From NCBI RefSeq assembly GCF_932294415.1, contig NC_065535.1, positions 92,272,862 through 92,336,861 on the forward strand: 64,000 nucleotides of DNA, given 5' to 3'. Made by a program: the position numbers and the translations under genes. Every line of letters begins with the position of its first letter. The first letter of the stretch is position 1. This stretch comes from Quercus robur. Lineage: Eukaryota; Streptophyta; Magnoliopsida; Fagales; Fagaceae. Positions 39,601 through 52,750 of the stretch are shown one piece after another. Under the pieces are notes generated by a model, which saw nothing but the letters and a program-made list of their open reading frames with translations, searched no databases and had not been told where the DNA came from.

Positions 39601-41141
39601 AATCCTGCAACACTGACAAGATGATGTTGAACCAAGCATTTCTAATTCTACACTCACTTTTGCAGATGCTAACATATCAAATTAATAATTCTATACTCTT
39701 CAGTTCGTGGGAGAATTTAAATACTTGTGAATTTTTGCATTTACCCACTGCCTGCCAAATTTTATTGATGTTTTGTAGGTAACAGCTGATTTAACACCTC
39801 TTAATGCAAGAAAAGTGGCTGTAAAGTTTGATTATTTCAAAATCGCAGGTCTGGTAAGTATTCTTGTTACATTTTCTTGATTTTATGAGAGGCCACTTGG
39901 ACCTCTCACCATTTAATGGTTGGTAGTCCTCCCCCTAAATCTCGTGTCAGCAGGGAAAAATCTAGAATTTCTTCTCGAGAAAAAAGAAAAAAGAAATCTC
40001 ATGTTTCTAGCACAACAATCTAGAGATTTATTGTAATATTAAAATGGTACATATCTTTCATGTGCTGATTTTTTTCTGGTAAGTGCCTTTTGTAGAATAG
40101 GCCAAAACTTAATTGTTGGATAGTGTCAAACAATCTACTGCATTCAAAATCTCTCTTCTGAAGTACTTGTGAATTTAAATGGCATATATATGTTAATTAT
40201 TTTATTGGAGGATGTTCGCCTTTTTGATGAAGGTTTATTCTAGTCTTATATTTTCTCAAACTACGTGTACTCTTTCATTTTAATGTGTGAATTAGTACCT
40301 GTATCAATACATAGAAATCACAGAATAGGCAGAGCTTATTTCAAAAGTTTTTAGCCCTACATGCAGTGATGTATCCATTGTCCATACAAAAAGGATGGAG
40401 TTAAAATTTTTATATTTCACACAGAGTAATATTGAAAATGATTGAGATAGTTTGGTCATGTGCAACAAGAACCTATAATTATCCTATTGAAGTATTGTGG
40501 GAACCAATGGTGGCTTATCACTTGTGATTTAATAATAGGCATCTGTTAGGCAGGACAAAATGTGGAAAGACACACACACACACACACACATTAAGCTTCA
40601 TTTGCTCCATAATGACACGTCTGCCTAAATAAAGCACGTGCACACATCTCTGAATTTCAATTGAGTACTTAGTTACATATATGATTTATTTCATCTTGGT
40701 ATACAGATACCAGTTAAGGCACCTGACAGTGCTCGTGGTGAATTGGAAATTACGTATTTGGATGAAGAAATGAGGTGAGTTAATGTTTTGTGATATGCTA
40801 TTCATATAAATTCCATATCCTAAGAATGTGCTTAGAGGATATTGCAACTAACTTCATAGGGTAGAGTACATGAATTCAATATTCTAAAAGAAGAGAAATG
40901 TGTAAGGTTTAATGAGTTATGATTATATCAACAACAAAGGTTTAATGCCTCTTCATTCTTTTGAATATCATTGGCTTCTTTCCAAAAGAGTAAGAAAAAA
41001 TCCAATGCCCTAAATTAGTTTGTCCTTGCACCAGATAAACTAAAATTATGTTTTTCTTATATTGCCAGAGTTTCAAGAGGCGACAAAGGAAACTTGTTCA
41101 TCCTGAAAATGGTTGATCCATCTTACCAAGTTCCCGCTTGA
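36626..41141 (+). CDS. FBN3: plastid fibrillin (PAP, FBN3-like), tandem copy 1, 6 exons
   Basis: Fibrillins are lipid-binding, lipocalin-like proteins of thylakoids and plastoglobules. Exons: 36626-36946, 37645-37758, 38853-38948, 39779-39853, 40707-40774, 41069-41141; total 248 aa, all GT-AG. Residues 1-55 are Ser/Thr/His-rich with few acidic residues, a likely transit peptide. The PAP domain covers about 70-245: [70 protein letters not shown], ending [20 protein letters not shown]. Size and the C-terminal motif fit the small FBN3/PAP4 group. A 5' leader repeat (acttctaaaagccaatcca twice at about 36510-36560) precedes it. The frame is intact. Confidence 0.9.
40569..40591. repeat. (CA)n microsatellite in fibrillin copy 1 intron 4
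   Basis: About eleven CA units in the 853-bp intron that copy 2 lacks. Confidence 0.9.
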
Positions 41142-42636
41142 TGTACAAATCACACTGCAGTGTCTATAATCATTTGGCCATCATGCTTTCTTGGTCACGA
41201 GATTGGACTGAATTGTACTAGTTCTGCTTAAACACAATTTTGGTCGTATTTTCTTGTTATATAAATGTTATAGAAAAATTTTGGGCCTTTATGAGTTTTA
41301 CTTAAAGGTCCTGGCACATTTCTTTGCTGTACAGAACTTATGGATGGTTCATGGACAGTCAAATATTGATAAATGATCATTGTGTGTAGTTTATTTAAAT
41401 AGCTAGAGGAAAGCCAATTTTTAGATGATAAAAGGGTTAGAAATCTTGCCATGTAAGTATGCATTTTTTTTTTAATAGTTAGCGTAAACAGTTTATCTAT
41501 GATCAGGATCTACTAGTGGAGAGAAACATTTAATTTATTATTATTATTTTTTTAATACTAGATTACAGTTTTGACATCTAGGTGTGGATATTTTCATTTT
41601 GGTCCCTTAAATTTGAGATTTTCCATTTTAGACTACAAAGTTTGATTCTGTTTTGAAAAACGAAAATAATCATTCCCTTAGCAAAGATTAAAATTTAAAA
41701 TTCGAAATGAGAGAGGAAATCAGTCTTGCAAATTGAAGTGGAAAATAAACGTTCAGGATAGCTAATGTTAAGGCTGAGGGGGGTCTTGGCTTGTTTCCTA
41801 GGTGCCGCCTCATTAACTTGTTTAGGTGCCACATAAACTGCATAAATACATATCTTATGTTAACTGCATAAACTTATTCAGGGGGTAAAAAAAAAAAAAA
41901 ACCTGCATAAACTCCATTTTGTTACACATGGTAGAACCATCAGCCATGGTTAATGTTAGATTTTTTTTTTTTTTTCTTTTTTTGAGCAAGCATTCCTGAT
42001 TTATATGTAATAGTCAGAGACCCGTGCGATGCTAAAAAAATTTGACAATTTGTTTTTTTTATTAAGTGAAAAATGAAACATAGTAGATGAGACTAAAAAG
42101 TATTAGTTTCAAACCCTTCTTAAAATGATGTGATTATTTTCTAGTTGATATAATATATTTGTTAAGCTATTTATATTGTTATTTGAAAGTATTTTAAATT
42201 TTGTAAGTTAAAAAAAAAAGGAAATATAACATATTTTACATTTAATTATTATATAAGGTGATATATTTTGTGAATAATATAATTTGTAATTGAATTTTGT
42301 TTCTAGTACTTTTTATAAACAATTCATTCTCTATATTTCTTGAATGATCCAAAGAGGATACTCATATAACTATAAGTAAATCTATTACTTATGTTAAAAA
42401 AAATACAATACTTTAATAACATAAGAAAAATGTGATTTTATCAAGAATTAGTAGACTGCAATAGTCATAATGGATAGAATGGATTAAAGTGAATCAAAAT
42501 AGACTGAAATGGACCAAATTAGAACAAATGCTACGCTATGTGGCTGGGAAACAATGACCACGCAATACCCAATCTTATCAAAAAAAAAAAAAAAAACCCA
42601 ATGTTAATGAGCCCAAGGAGTTAAGGAAAGAGCATT
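41142..42636. other. spacer between the tandem fibrillin genes
   Basis: Copy 1 3' UTR followed by AT-rich DNA with A/T runs near 41888 and 41961. No gene is seen. The promoter of copy 2 must lie here; its last 70 bp contain the poly(A) micro-insertion. Confidence 0.5.
42567..42602 (+). mobile_element. LINE-tail micro-insertion just upstream of fibrillin copy 2
   Basis: ACCCAAT at 42567-42573 and 42596-42602 flanks cttatc plus 16 A. CTTATCAAAA is the exact 3' end of the LINE at 61222-61235. The insert lies 35 bp before the copy 2 start codon, probably in its 5' leader. Confidence 0.7.
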
Positions 42637-44181
42637 ATGGCTGTCTCTCCTTCTTGTGCTTCTGCTACTCTGCCACACAACCTTCAACCCTGCAAAAACT
42701 TCCTTCCTTCTCACACTGCACCCATTGTTTTCCATGCAAAATACCTACTCTCATCTCTAAAACCCAACACCACAACCACCAGCACCCACATCATATTAAG
42801 CCCCAACAAGCTCTTTGACCTTGCTGATTCTTGGAAATGGAGGACCCAAGTTTCCTTCTTTACTGGTTTTTTGACAAAAGGTAAGAATGCTGAAAGCCTC
42901 AAGGAGGAACTTTATGCAGCAATAGCCCCTTTTGATAGAGGTGCTGAGGCTACCCCTGAGGACCAACAACTTGTAGAGCAGGTGGGAGCTTCATTTCAAC
43001 CCCTTTGTGATTTTGCATTATTTCACTCTTCTATTCCACAGTTTTTATTTTTTGTGTGAAGTTTTATCTTTTATGATACAAAAACTGAAAATTCATGTCC
43101 TATAGTCATGCCTGGTTGTGATGCCCATTGGAATTTTGAGTTTATCATTTATGGCATTCATGGCTGAATGTAGGATGAGTTAAAAAGTAAAATAGCTTGT
43201 CTTTTTTGCTTAAATACATGGTTGGTCCGAAAATTTTAGCCTATGATATGACATATGAGCAATCAAAAGTGATCAATTTTAGTCTTAGATGACGCTATCA
43301 AACTAAAAATTGACACGTTGTCACTCCATTAGACATATTAGTGACCAAATTTGATCGCTTTAAGTTTGTTAGAGACTAAAAGTGGTCACTTAAAGTTTGT
43401 CAGGAACTAAAAACAGTCACTTTAATTTTGTTTCGGATTAAAAGCGATCACTTTAAATTTCAATGAAAATCACTCATAGGATCAAGTATAGGGACCAACC
43501 GTGTATATTGTGGCCTTTGAGTTTTTAAAGCTGACATCCAGTATCATGTAGATTACTCTGTTTGATTATATAGCACATGCTAATGCCACATTTAAAATAG
43601 AATTCAATATTTTTTTAAAATTATATTATTAATTTTTAAAATTTTTTCATGGCCGAATTCCATATGAAACGCAACTACTATATGATTTTCTTGGTTTCTC
43701 ATTGGCGTTTTTAGGTCTTGGTACCTATTTTTTCAAGTGCACAGTCCATGCATTTCTCTAGTACACAACTATAGACTAAAACATTTGCAAGTTCAATATG
43801 TAACAAATCAAGAATATTTAATCACCATGTCTGGGTTTAGTATTTGAAGATTTCTTTTATGACATTTATGGATTTTTTTTTTTTTTGATCAGATTGCTCG
43901 TAAACTTGAGGCAGTGAATGAAGTAAAGGAGCCTCTCAAGTCTAATTTGCTCAATGGAAAATGGGAACTTCTATATACAACATCCCAATCTGTTTTGCAA
44001 ACACAGGTGATTCTTTGTTAATGTCTCTTTCAGTTTTTTTGAGACTTGTTCTCTGTAAGAAAGGCATAATTTTTCTAATACAACATTATGGATTATGAAC
44101 TACTTTCAAAGACTATTTATTCTCATGCTGACTACTTGGTTTTGATGCTTTGTTCCTTAATTGATGCATATTTACATATGA

Positions 44182-44212
<31 letters not shown>

Positions 44213-47200
44213 AGAGAATAACACCTATTGGTGTATTTTTGTTCTTTCTTGGAGAGGAAAAATTGGGGACTCCTAGACCCCTGCAAAAGTGAGAGCTTTG
44301 TGAATTGGGTACTACCTTTATATTTTCTATGTTATAAATTGGTCATGTATGAACCTTTTGTCCAAGTAACTGAGGAGAATCTTGTCTTGTCAGATATATA
44401 GGTCTCTTAAAACCTAGGATTGATAATTATAGCTGATTGCACTTTAAGTTGTATAATTTTACTTTCATTTCTGCTTTTAGTGGTTCTCTTGTATCCTGTT
44501 TTGTTTTGTTACATCTAAATTTGTTATGTTTGAATTCTTTTTATACAATGAGTTATCATGTCTGTGTGGAATATGTGTAAATTTGGATTTGAAAACTTAT
44601 TCTTAATTCGTATTTTTTCTTCTTTTATTCTCTTCTTATATATCATTCATCTCTATAGAATTATAACTCATTACTTATGAATTTATATGACAGAGACCAA
44701 AATATTTAAGGCCAAATGGGAAAATCTACCAGGCGATCAATGCGGATACTCTAAGGGCTCAAAATATGGAAACTTGGCCATTCTTTAATCAGGTATTGCT
44801 TCTTAGTAACATCTGATTTACGTTGTTTGTTTGCATGCATATTTCTTTTAGTTTTCATCTAATATCTAAGCAGTTTTGCTGAGTGCTCAACTACCAGTGG
44901 AAGTTGGGACCTTATAGTTAGATGATAATTGATGAATTTTTTAAAGAATGTAGTATGTGGCCCTGAATGGGCTGCCATTTTTTTTTCTTAGTTTAGGCTG
45001 AAAATACAAAAAACAAAAAATATAACAAAAAAGGACCCCAAGCTACTAAGAGGCATTGGAAACAAGGCAAGAAACTAAATCTGATGGAGTACCCAGTTAA
45101 AAAGTTTGTGTTGCTTTGCTTTTGGAGCAACTATATGAGCTTCAATAACTGCAAACTTGCTTCCTTTATAACATTAGAAAGCAGTAGCTCTGATGTCCTG
45201 AAGCAGAGAAGAGATTACCCATGAAATATGGTGTCCATTGATAGAATTTATTGGATCTTTTCTATCAGTTTCAAGGATCACTTTATACAGTCATATAGCC
45301 TTGACTAGCACCTCTTTTTGTCTAGTGAAATGAGCTAGTGTTTGCGTCCATCCATTTTTCTGAATACTCTCTTTAACCCAGAGAAGTGTTGTTTCTCCTA
45401 TCTTCTCAATTCAGATGGAAGTCCCTAAGCATATACTGCGTGACAAGCAAAGGTCCTTATATAATCTGGTAGCTGAGTTCTGATGCTCTGTAGTGTACTC
45501 TGCCTAATACTATTCCAGGTTTGACAAGATTAATAACTTGATCCATAGCACAACAACATCTGATAAAGCATGGCTCTCTTGCTTGTGGCTTTGGTAGATT
45601 GTGTGAACAGTAAACCTACTTTTCTAATTCTGGGAGTGATGATTGATACACAGGAATTTAGGTGGATCCATTTTTACATTGAAACTGAACTATTCTGGAA
45701 ATCTTGCTTGGCAATCCTGTTCTATTTTGTCAAAGTCATGTCAAGATTGTGAGCTAACAGATTATTGATACTTCTCTTGAATTGGTCGATCAGTCATGAG
45801 GACTCTTTTCTTCAAAAAATAAGATTGTTAAGCAGGAGTACCGAGCCTGTTAACCATCACTTTTGGTATGATTTTGCACACAAAATTTCATAGGCTGAAG
45901 AGCTGAAATTGACTGAATTCTGAAGGGAGTTGCACTTTGAAATTCCCTTGCCTGTTCTCCCCCATTTGGAAAAGGTCTAGTACAACACCGGTAATGTCTT
46001 ATGAACTTGTAAAAGTGTGATTGAACATACACAAGCAGCCATCTGGGTCATGGTGCTTTTATAGCTCCTAATTAAAAGACTCAACTTTTGACTTCATCCT
46101 GTATAGGATGACTCTTCATGGGATTTGGGATAAAATTGGGTTAGAAACTCTGGTTCCTTCTTTTCTTTTAACAAGTTTGAAGAATTATGAGAGTCGCAAG
46201 CCAAGTCAAGAAAAGGACTTACTCTTCTTTCTTTGTAGCCTTAATGATTAGTAGTTTGAAGCCTTAAGAAAAGAAACAGGTTTGTTTTTTTGGCATTCGG
46301 TTCTTTTGTCTTAAGTCAAGTTCGGTTAATCTTTCTATATGGTTAGGTTTAGGTTTTAGAATGTTGGCTACCTATGTAAAAAAAAAAGTGTTGTAAGATT
46401 CAGTCTTTGACATAATAGTTTGCTACAAGAGGGACACGTTCACTTGGAAGCAAGTTTGACTGCTCCACAAAGCTCCCCTGAAGCTATTCTATCATGGGCA
46501 GAAGCTAAAAATATCACAAAAAGAATAAGAATGGAAGCATGATTGAAAATATTGGTAGCTAAAATCTGAAATGGCTTAAATTGGATTATAAGAATTTGAT
46601 CCAACCATGATTCAAAAAAGGTAGTCAAAAGTCTGATGGCAGTTGTTGGGTAGTGAAAAAAATCTGATTTGGACCCCAAATGGATAAGCAGCAGATTAAT
46701 TAAGCCACAAATCACCGTGTGCATTTAAAAAAAATTTGTATATGAGATTTCTTAAACATAGATGTCAACATGTGCAAAGCTACAACAGTACAACCTGTCT
46801 GGTACAAGACATCCAAAACAATATGACTAGTGGTACATGCCATCATGCCAACGTGCATAAATGTCAATACTTTTGATGCATCTACATTTTCTAAAATAGG
46901 AGTGTGCTTAAAATCGGTTCTATGACTTCTCATACTGCATTCTAGCCTAATAAACACCTCCCATTAAGCGTGCTCCGAGCAAATCACAGATCTCTAGGCA
47001 GAGGTTGTAATGTTAGGAATTATTATAATACTCACCTTAATTTTGTGAGGAAGAGCTCCTGAAGTATCCTAGGATCCTAACTATATCAAGTTTCTTTTAG
47101 ATTTGCCAACTAAGTTAACTGTGCAGTGTGCAGTAGCAAGTCAAAATATGCTGACTTTTGTGAGGAATCTATATAAATGAATGGTACTCATATTTTCTCT

Positions 47201-48324
47201 TGTGCTTTAGACCAATCTTTTATTATCATTTACAATTTATTCATATGCATATATGATCTTGTTTTTGAAAATTTCCATCTTCAATCAAGAAATCTAGATG
47301 ATTCTGTAGCCATTTTTTGGTGAATTGGGTTTACACTGGATTACAGCAGCTTTATAATGGAGGCCTTCAGTAGCATAAGACTTGGTTTTGATAATTGTTT
47401 TGATGCTGTTTGGTCTTTGTCTTGACCTTTTAGTGCTTTTTCCCACATGCAGTATAGCTTTATCATTCTTCATAGCTCATGAGCTTAAGGTTAATCTGTT
47501 AATGTTTATGCAGGTCACGGCTAATTTAGTCCCCTTAAACTCAAGAAGGGTGGCTGTTAAATTTGATTTCTTCAGAATTGCTGGTCTGATACCTATTAAA
47601 TCACCTGGAAGTGGTCGTGGTCAGTTGGAAATAACTTACTTGGATGAGGAGTTAAGGTAAGCAACACAAAACTATTGATTCTACAGTCCATGAGTGTCTA
47701 ACTAATTCTTTTTCCAAGAATGTTAGTATAATGGTTACAATAAAACTAAACATTGTAATAAAAGTCTCACATTATCCAAGCCTCCCTTCCCCTCCCTCCC
47801 CCCCCACCACCCCCACCACCCCCCCCCCCCCGCGCGCGCGCGCGCGCGCGCGTCTATCTCCATCCAAACATAACCCTAGGCCCTAGGCTTTGGCTCAAGA
47901 TGTAAGGGGCATGTCTATACTTCAGATCCTACAAAGAGTGTCTGTTTTTGCAAATATCTTCAATGCTGTAAAAAATTCTGAATTAGTTACAAATAATTAT
48001 GTCATGACAATGCATTTTTCGTGGTTCTTTACATTTTTTATAATTCACACGGACTATTTCCTCATGTGATACCAGATAATTACTAAAGGTTAAAACATTC
48101 TTGGCAATAATATTACTAAAGGTTAAAGAATGTTACTATCAACCTCTATTTGCTTCAGAAAATCATATAAATTAAATTCCTAATGATTTCATGAATTTGA
48201 AATTCTGTTCAGCCCTTTACTTTTGCTAAATTCTAGTCTCTGTTTTTGCAGAATATCAAGAGGTGATAAAGGTAATTTGTTCATTTTGAAAATGGTGGAT
48301 CCATCTTATAGAGTTCCTCTTTGA
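42637..48324 (+). CDS. FBN3: plastid fibrillin (PAP, FBN3-like), tandem copy 2, 5 exons
   Basis: Paralogue of the gene at 36626-41141, same role. Exons: 42637-42981, 43893-44006, 44694-44792, 47514-47656, 48252-48324; total 257 aa, all GT-AG. Residues 1-65 form a Ser/Thr-rich transit peptide quite unlike that of copy 1. From residue 70 on the PAP domain aligns throughout: [72 protein letters not shown], ending [20 protein letters not shown]. Exon 4 (143 nt) equals exons 4 plus 5 of copy 1 joined exactly, so one intron differs between the copies. Intron 3 is expanded to 2.7 kb by an antisense LINE remnant. The frame is intact. Confidence 0.9.
43209..43510. mobile_element. MITE in fibrillin copy 2 intron 1
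   Basis: The ends are inverted: aatacatggttggtcc near 43213 and ggaccaaccgtgtatatt near 43493. Inside, a degenerate unit (gtcacttaaagtttgt...gactaaaa) is repeated about four times between 43350 and 43470. No open frame. Confidence 0.65.
44181..44208. repeat. (CA)n microsatellite in fibrillin copy 2 intron 2
   Basis: About thirteen CA units, independent in position from the CA tract of copy 1. Confidence 0.9.
44979..46090 (-). mobile_element. degenerate LINE remnant with RNase H-like domain, antisense in intron 3
   Basis: On the minus strand near 45290-45160 there is a frame reading VILETD...INSINGHH and [11 protein letters not shown], then [11 protein letters not shown]...FNW near 45130-45090. 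This follows the pattern of the RNase H domain at the 3' end of plant LINEs (LETD, LLxDI, AHxLA, W). Stops interrupt it. A T run at 44979-44989 on the plus strand would be the poly(A) tail. Sequence up to about 46090 may be decayed RT; that part is weaker. It explains most of the large size of this intron. Confidence 0.5.
47801..47852. repeat. C-rich tract followed by (CG)11
   Basis: A C/A-interrupted C run passes into eleven CG dinucleotides at 47831-47852, inside fibrillin copy 2 intron 4. Long CG runs are rare in plant DNA because methylated CpG decays. Confidence 0.9.
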
Positions 48325-50451
48325 TACAGCTTTTGCAAAAGAATGATTGTTGAGTCACCTCTGGAGAGAGGGAATTGTAGGACTTAGAAGTTAGAGGTGT
48401 TGTGTTCATTTATATAGACGTGTAGCTAAGCTTAGTAAAAGCTGCTCATTCAGCATGTGAGAAAAGTAGCCAAGGGACGTTGGAATCCATTCAATTCAAG
48501 TGTTTGATAACCCGGCTTCATGTACAGGTCTCTAGTGTATGCTGTATTTATTGTCAACATCACCAAAAACAAAAAAAAAGAAGAAGGAAGAATCAAATGT
48601 ATACAGTAACAAATAGTTGAAAGTTGATACTGTTAAAATTATTGTATTCCAAATATGGAAAAAATAATCATATTATGGTAAATACCAACCAACCTCTCTT
48701 GAGGTTTCATACTCTCCCAAACTTCGGATGAAATGACACTTCCTTGATTATTTTATTCCTTGTTTGTTCTATTTCTTTGAACTTTCATTAAAGAAAGACT
48801 ATTGACTAGGCTTTTTTTTTTTTTGGAGAAATGACTAGCCTTTCTTGTTACCGGAGAATTAATCAATGGACAAAGTTTGGTTATAAACTTGATTGTTATC
48901 TAAGGTTATAACTTCACTTAATATATTTTTATTGGATGTAAATTTTGACAAATCCATCATTAGATTATATTTTCTTCTTATATTCTCTATGCTTGAAAAT
49001 TTTTCAAAAGACTAAAGATTAATAACTATATCATCAATTAATTCTTTAAATTGCAAGTTTTTGTAGTCTAAAATCTATATCTATGTATATATCTAAAAGG
49101 TGAAGTGTAGCATTTATTGTTATTACGTTTCAGTTGAGCCATATCAGCAACCATGTCATTATCTTTTTTGTTTTCAATTTATATTTTAAAACATTTTCTC
49201 ATTAAGGTAACTTAAAAACTCCATTATTTAAAAATTAAAATATCTTTTAACCATTATTTTTATTATTAGTTTTCCAAAACTCTCCCTCCTTCTTACCTTT
49301 TCATTTTCCCACTACTTTCTACCATAATATTATTCTCTCTCTACCCTTTTATCTCTTTTTATTTTGACTATTCTTATTCTTAACATCTTACTATAAATTT
49401 GATAATTTTTTTTCCCATTCTATGCATGGTTTTCTCACACAAAAAAAGCTACTTCTCTCTCTCTAAATATTGGTAACAGAATCAATTGCAAGTTACAATT
49501 TAGTTTCAATGGATCAAGTGCAACTCCATCTAGATATTCAAGAATGGAAAATTGCCAGCATATTCAACATGAAGGATTTGATTGCTGAGTCCCACCCAAT
49601 ATTTTTACTTGGTTGATTTAGACTATAAAAGCAATTAGGAAGAGCTCTAATTGTAATATGATTAGTTATTTTAGAATATGGCTAAGATATGATTAATACT
49701 TCCTTGGGTCATAGCAAATGCTACCCTTATGTTCCTCTCAGTCACAAACTCACTCTCACCACTATGTGTTACCACCATTGAAATCTACCACCACCAAAAT
49801 TAGTGGATTTCCACTTTAATAAGTTCAATCCTTTTTATTCAGGAAAGAAAAAAAAAAAAAACAGTTGAATCCTTCTCTTAAAGATTAATTATGAATTGAA
49901 TTTGATTTCTAGGTTGATTATATTGACTGTGTAAATATACTTTAAAGTTTGGATTTGTGAGTTCTAGTTAATTTAATCGGTAAAATTCCTTGTCATTGGG
50001 CAAGAAAATTTGGGATTCAAATTTTACCTACACCAAAAACTAATTGGTGTCTTAACCTAATGGTAAAAAATAAATAAACAATCATTATGTAACAGACGTT
50101 ATAGGTTAAAATTTTATCATACATATCAAAAAGCTTGAGTATATAAAATCCACTGATTGAACTTATTGTTCGGTCCTTCATCTTCCCCAAAGGGCCAAAA
50201 GCTAGGTAATAAGTTAGGTTGAAATGGGCTGATTGTTTAGTTGACTGTAAATTTATGGAATTGTTTGATTTTGCAGACTATAAAAGGGTTGGTGGCCACA
50301 GAAGTTGAAGTTCAAAATTTCCAATGAAATGGGTTTAGATTTCATCAAGCACATAATAGCAACGCCACCGGTCAAGGATTCAGATCAGCAAATAAAAGGG
50401 CCCAGCATCAATCAACATTTATTTGTATATTTCCATTAAAATCATCGTAAG

Positions 50452-50490
<39 letters not shown>

Positions 50491-51588
50491 AGAAGAATAT
50501 ATTCTTTTATTTAAAGTATGGCAAACCGTGTATAAATAAAAAAGTGGTATGGCTCTTCATATGGTGTGCCAGAAAGCCCCTTTTCTATGAAATTACAATT
50601 TTAGACCCCAAATGCCATAACTGCCAGTTTTCAATTAATGGACTCAATTATTAGCATGGTAGTTAGCACCCAACTGAAATCACAAATAAACTATTGTTTA
50701 ATGGTCCCGTTAATGGGTATTCTTAGAGGTTTTTTTTTTTTTTTTTTTGAGAAAACTTCTAAGGATTTGTTAAAGGACTATTTTATGAACATTTTATGCT
50801 ACTTTTATGGGAAATATAAAAAGTTGTCAAAAAAATCAATTATTTTTTTCTCCTCTCATAAAAAGACTTATAAAAATATTTTTTAAACCAATGTTTTTAT
50901 GACATACGTTAATTTTTCCCTTGTTTAATTATACATAAATAGAGTCAAAAGCATAATTAAAACACAACCACAAAAAGATAAATGTTCGTTCAATAAATGA
51001 AAACCTTTGTAGAAACACCTACCAAGGTAAAAAGTAAAAACTCTATGGGTGGTTTTCACCAAAAAGAAAATCCATAATAAAAGGTTTTTGCAGTATTTAC
51101 ACCCACACTCACACAACACCATTGTACATGTCTACAGATTATTGTACACAAGCTCCCAACTTTTGCTAGCAATTGTAGACTCTTGCCTTATTCCTTTAAT
51201 GTCATCATATTTGCAAATGATCGTTGTGTGTAGACCAAACCATTGGCCAATCCTAATTGTTAGAGTATAAAATGGCTGATTAAAGTCGACCTAAATAGAG
51301 AAGAGGGAGTCATTATTGTATGCTTTTATGGTTTATATAACAAATATCTCTCAAATCACCATCAAACCAGAGATACTGAAAAAGATTTAAAGATCGATTC
51401 TTGAGATTGATGAAGTTGTTGAAGCTATAATACAATCACAATAGAGTTATTGTATGAATCTTCAAAGTGGTCTTTAAAGTCACGAACATGAAGTTTGTGT
51501 AGTGGAATTCGAAGCAAAAGAGTCCAACTGGGTTGGAGCTATATGTGGTTATGTGAGTAAGTCACAACGGGAGATAATATTAGATATT
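48325..51588. other. intergenic downstream of fibrillin copy 2
   Basis: 3' UTR of copy 2 followed by AT-rich DNA. It contains a MITE-related stretch (48890-49090), a (TA)n tract at about 50457-50488 and a T run at 50731-50748 with imperfect flanking repeats. No gene is supported. Confidence 0.5.
48890..49090. mobile_element. diverged copy of the 59281/63718 MITE family
   Basis: Shares words in order with 59345-59490: tggatgtaaattttgacaaa, tcattagattata, aaagattaataactat, tcatcaattaattcttt, tttttgtagt. Terminal repeats are not clear, so this is a fragment or decayed copy. Confidence 0.55.
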
Positions 51589-52739
51589 AGGGTTGTTGAT
51601 GCCCACTTTGGTAGAAAAACCCAATAGCAGGAAGAAGCCCAACAATATGGGAGAAAAAGAGTTAGTAAATTGAGAAGAAAATCATTAAGCCCAAATGGAG
51701 GGAATAATGGATCATAGGCTTAGAAAATAATAAATGGGCCTAAAAAAAAGAAAGCGAGCCTAAAGGAGCCCAAAGAAAGAAGTAGTAAACTTAGGGGCAT
51801 TATGAGAAATAGAAAGTAAGCAAGAATGGGCCAAAGAGGCCCGGAGTAATGAATTAAGTGAGTAAGGGGTTAATGGAAAGCCCATAAACCCCAAAAGTAA
51901 AGGATATGGTAATTTGGGTTGGGGAAGCCTAAAAGACTTAGCAAAGGCCCTTGGGAGTAAAGAATTGGAATGCGCTGAGGATGCCCAAGAATTGGAATGG
52001 GCCGGGGATGCCCAAAAGGATGAGATGGGCCAAGGGAGCCTGGAAGCAATGGAATGGGCCAAGAAAGCCCAAAAATAGCATGAATACTAGCCTAATGACA
52101 ATACTGGGCCACTAGAATTAAGCATACAATAGGCCCAAAAGAGGTCCAGTAAGCACGGGTCAAACAATAGCATAGCAGGAATGACAGAATGGCACGACAA
52201 AAGTGCTAGCAGATCTGCGAAAGAGGCAAAGAATGGATTGGAGAAGGAATAAGCCACAATCAAACAAGGCCCAGCCTAGGAAGGAAGTAAGACATAAAGA
52301 ACAAATGCTTAGGGAAACATTCACGCCACAAGAGGTCAAGAATGAGCAGCAGAATGTACAAACAAGCCTTCAAATCATGACAAATGCATGAGCAACAGAG
52401 GGGAAAGCCTATTCTGGGGTTCCCACTCAAACTCTTTTGGGGGAAATGTCTTGCTTGTATGATATACCACCCAAAATGGGGAAAAATGAGTTAGAATCAC
52501 TAGGTGCATGCCATGAGGGATAGTGAGAGAGAATGCTCACTCTTATCTGGATGGGAATGCCACGGTAAGCAAGCAAACAAAATAAGACTCTTTGTTTGGT
52601 AATGGGATGTGGCATGGCCAGCACAGGTAAGTGGTGGCGGCTGGGCAGCTGATAGTCTAGTGGGTGATCTGGAAGGACACCCACACCCAAACAAAAGTAG
52701 TTAAAGGGTAAAATAGTAAAAACCCTTCACTGCAGGCAG

Positions 52740-52750
52740 TATAAAAGGGC
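52740..52750 (+). promoter_or_regulatory. TATA-box-like site in the solo LTR
   Basis: TATAAAAGGG preceded by cactgcaggcag, about 1.15 kb into the LTR. Plant LTRs carry their Pol II promoter this way. It could drive read-through transcription to the right. Confidence 0.5.

Noticed and set aside
50725..50765. T run with imperfect flanking repeat (attcttagagg / acttctaagga)
   Set aside because: Flanks match too poorly to count as a target duplication, though it may be an old member of the poly(A) insert class.
52203..52391. Gln/Lys-rich 62-codon frame and neighbouring frames on both strands
   Set aside because: Inside the solo LTR; composition follows the purine-rich LTR sequence.
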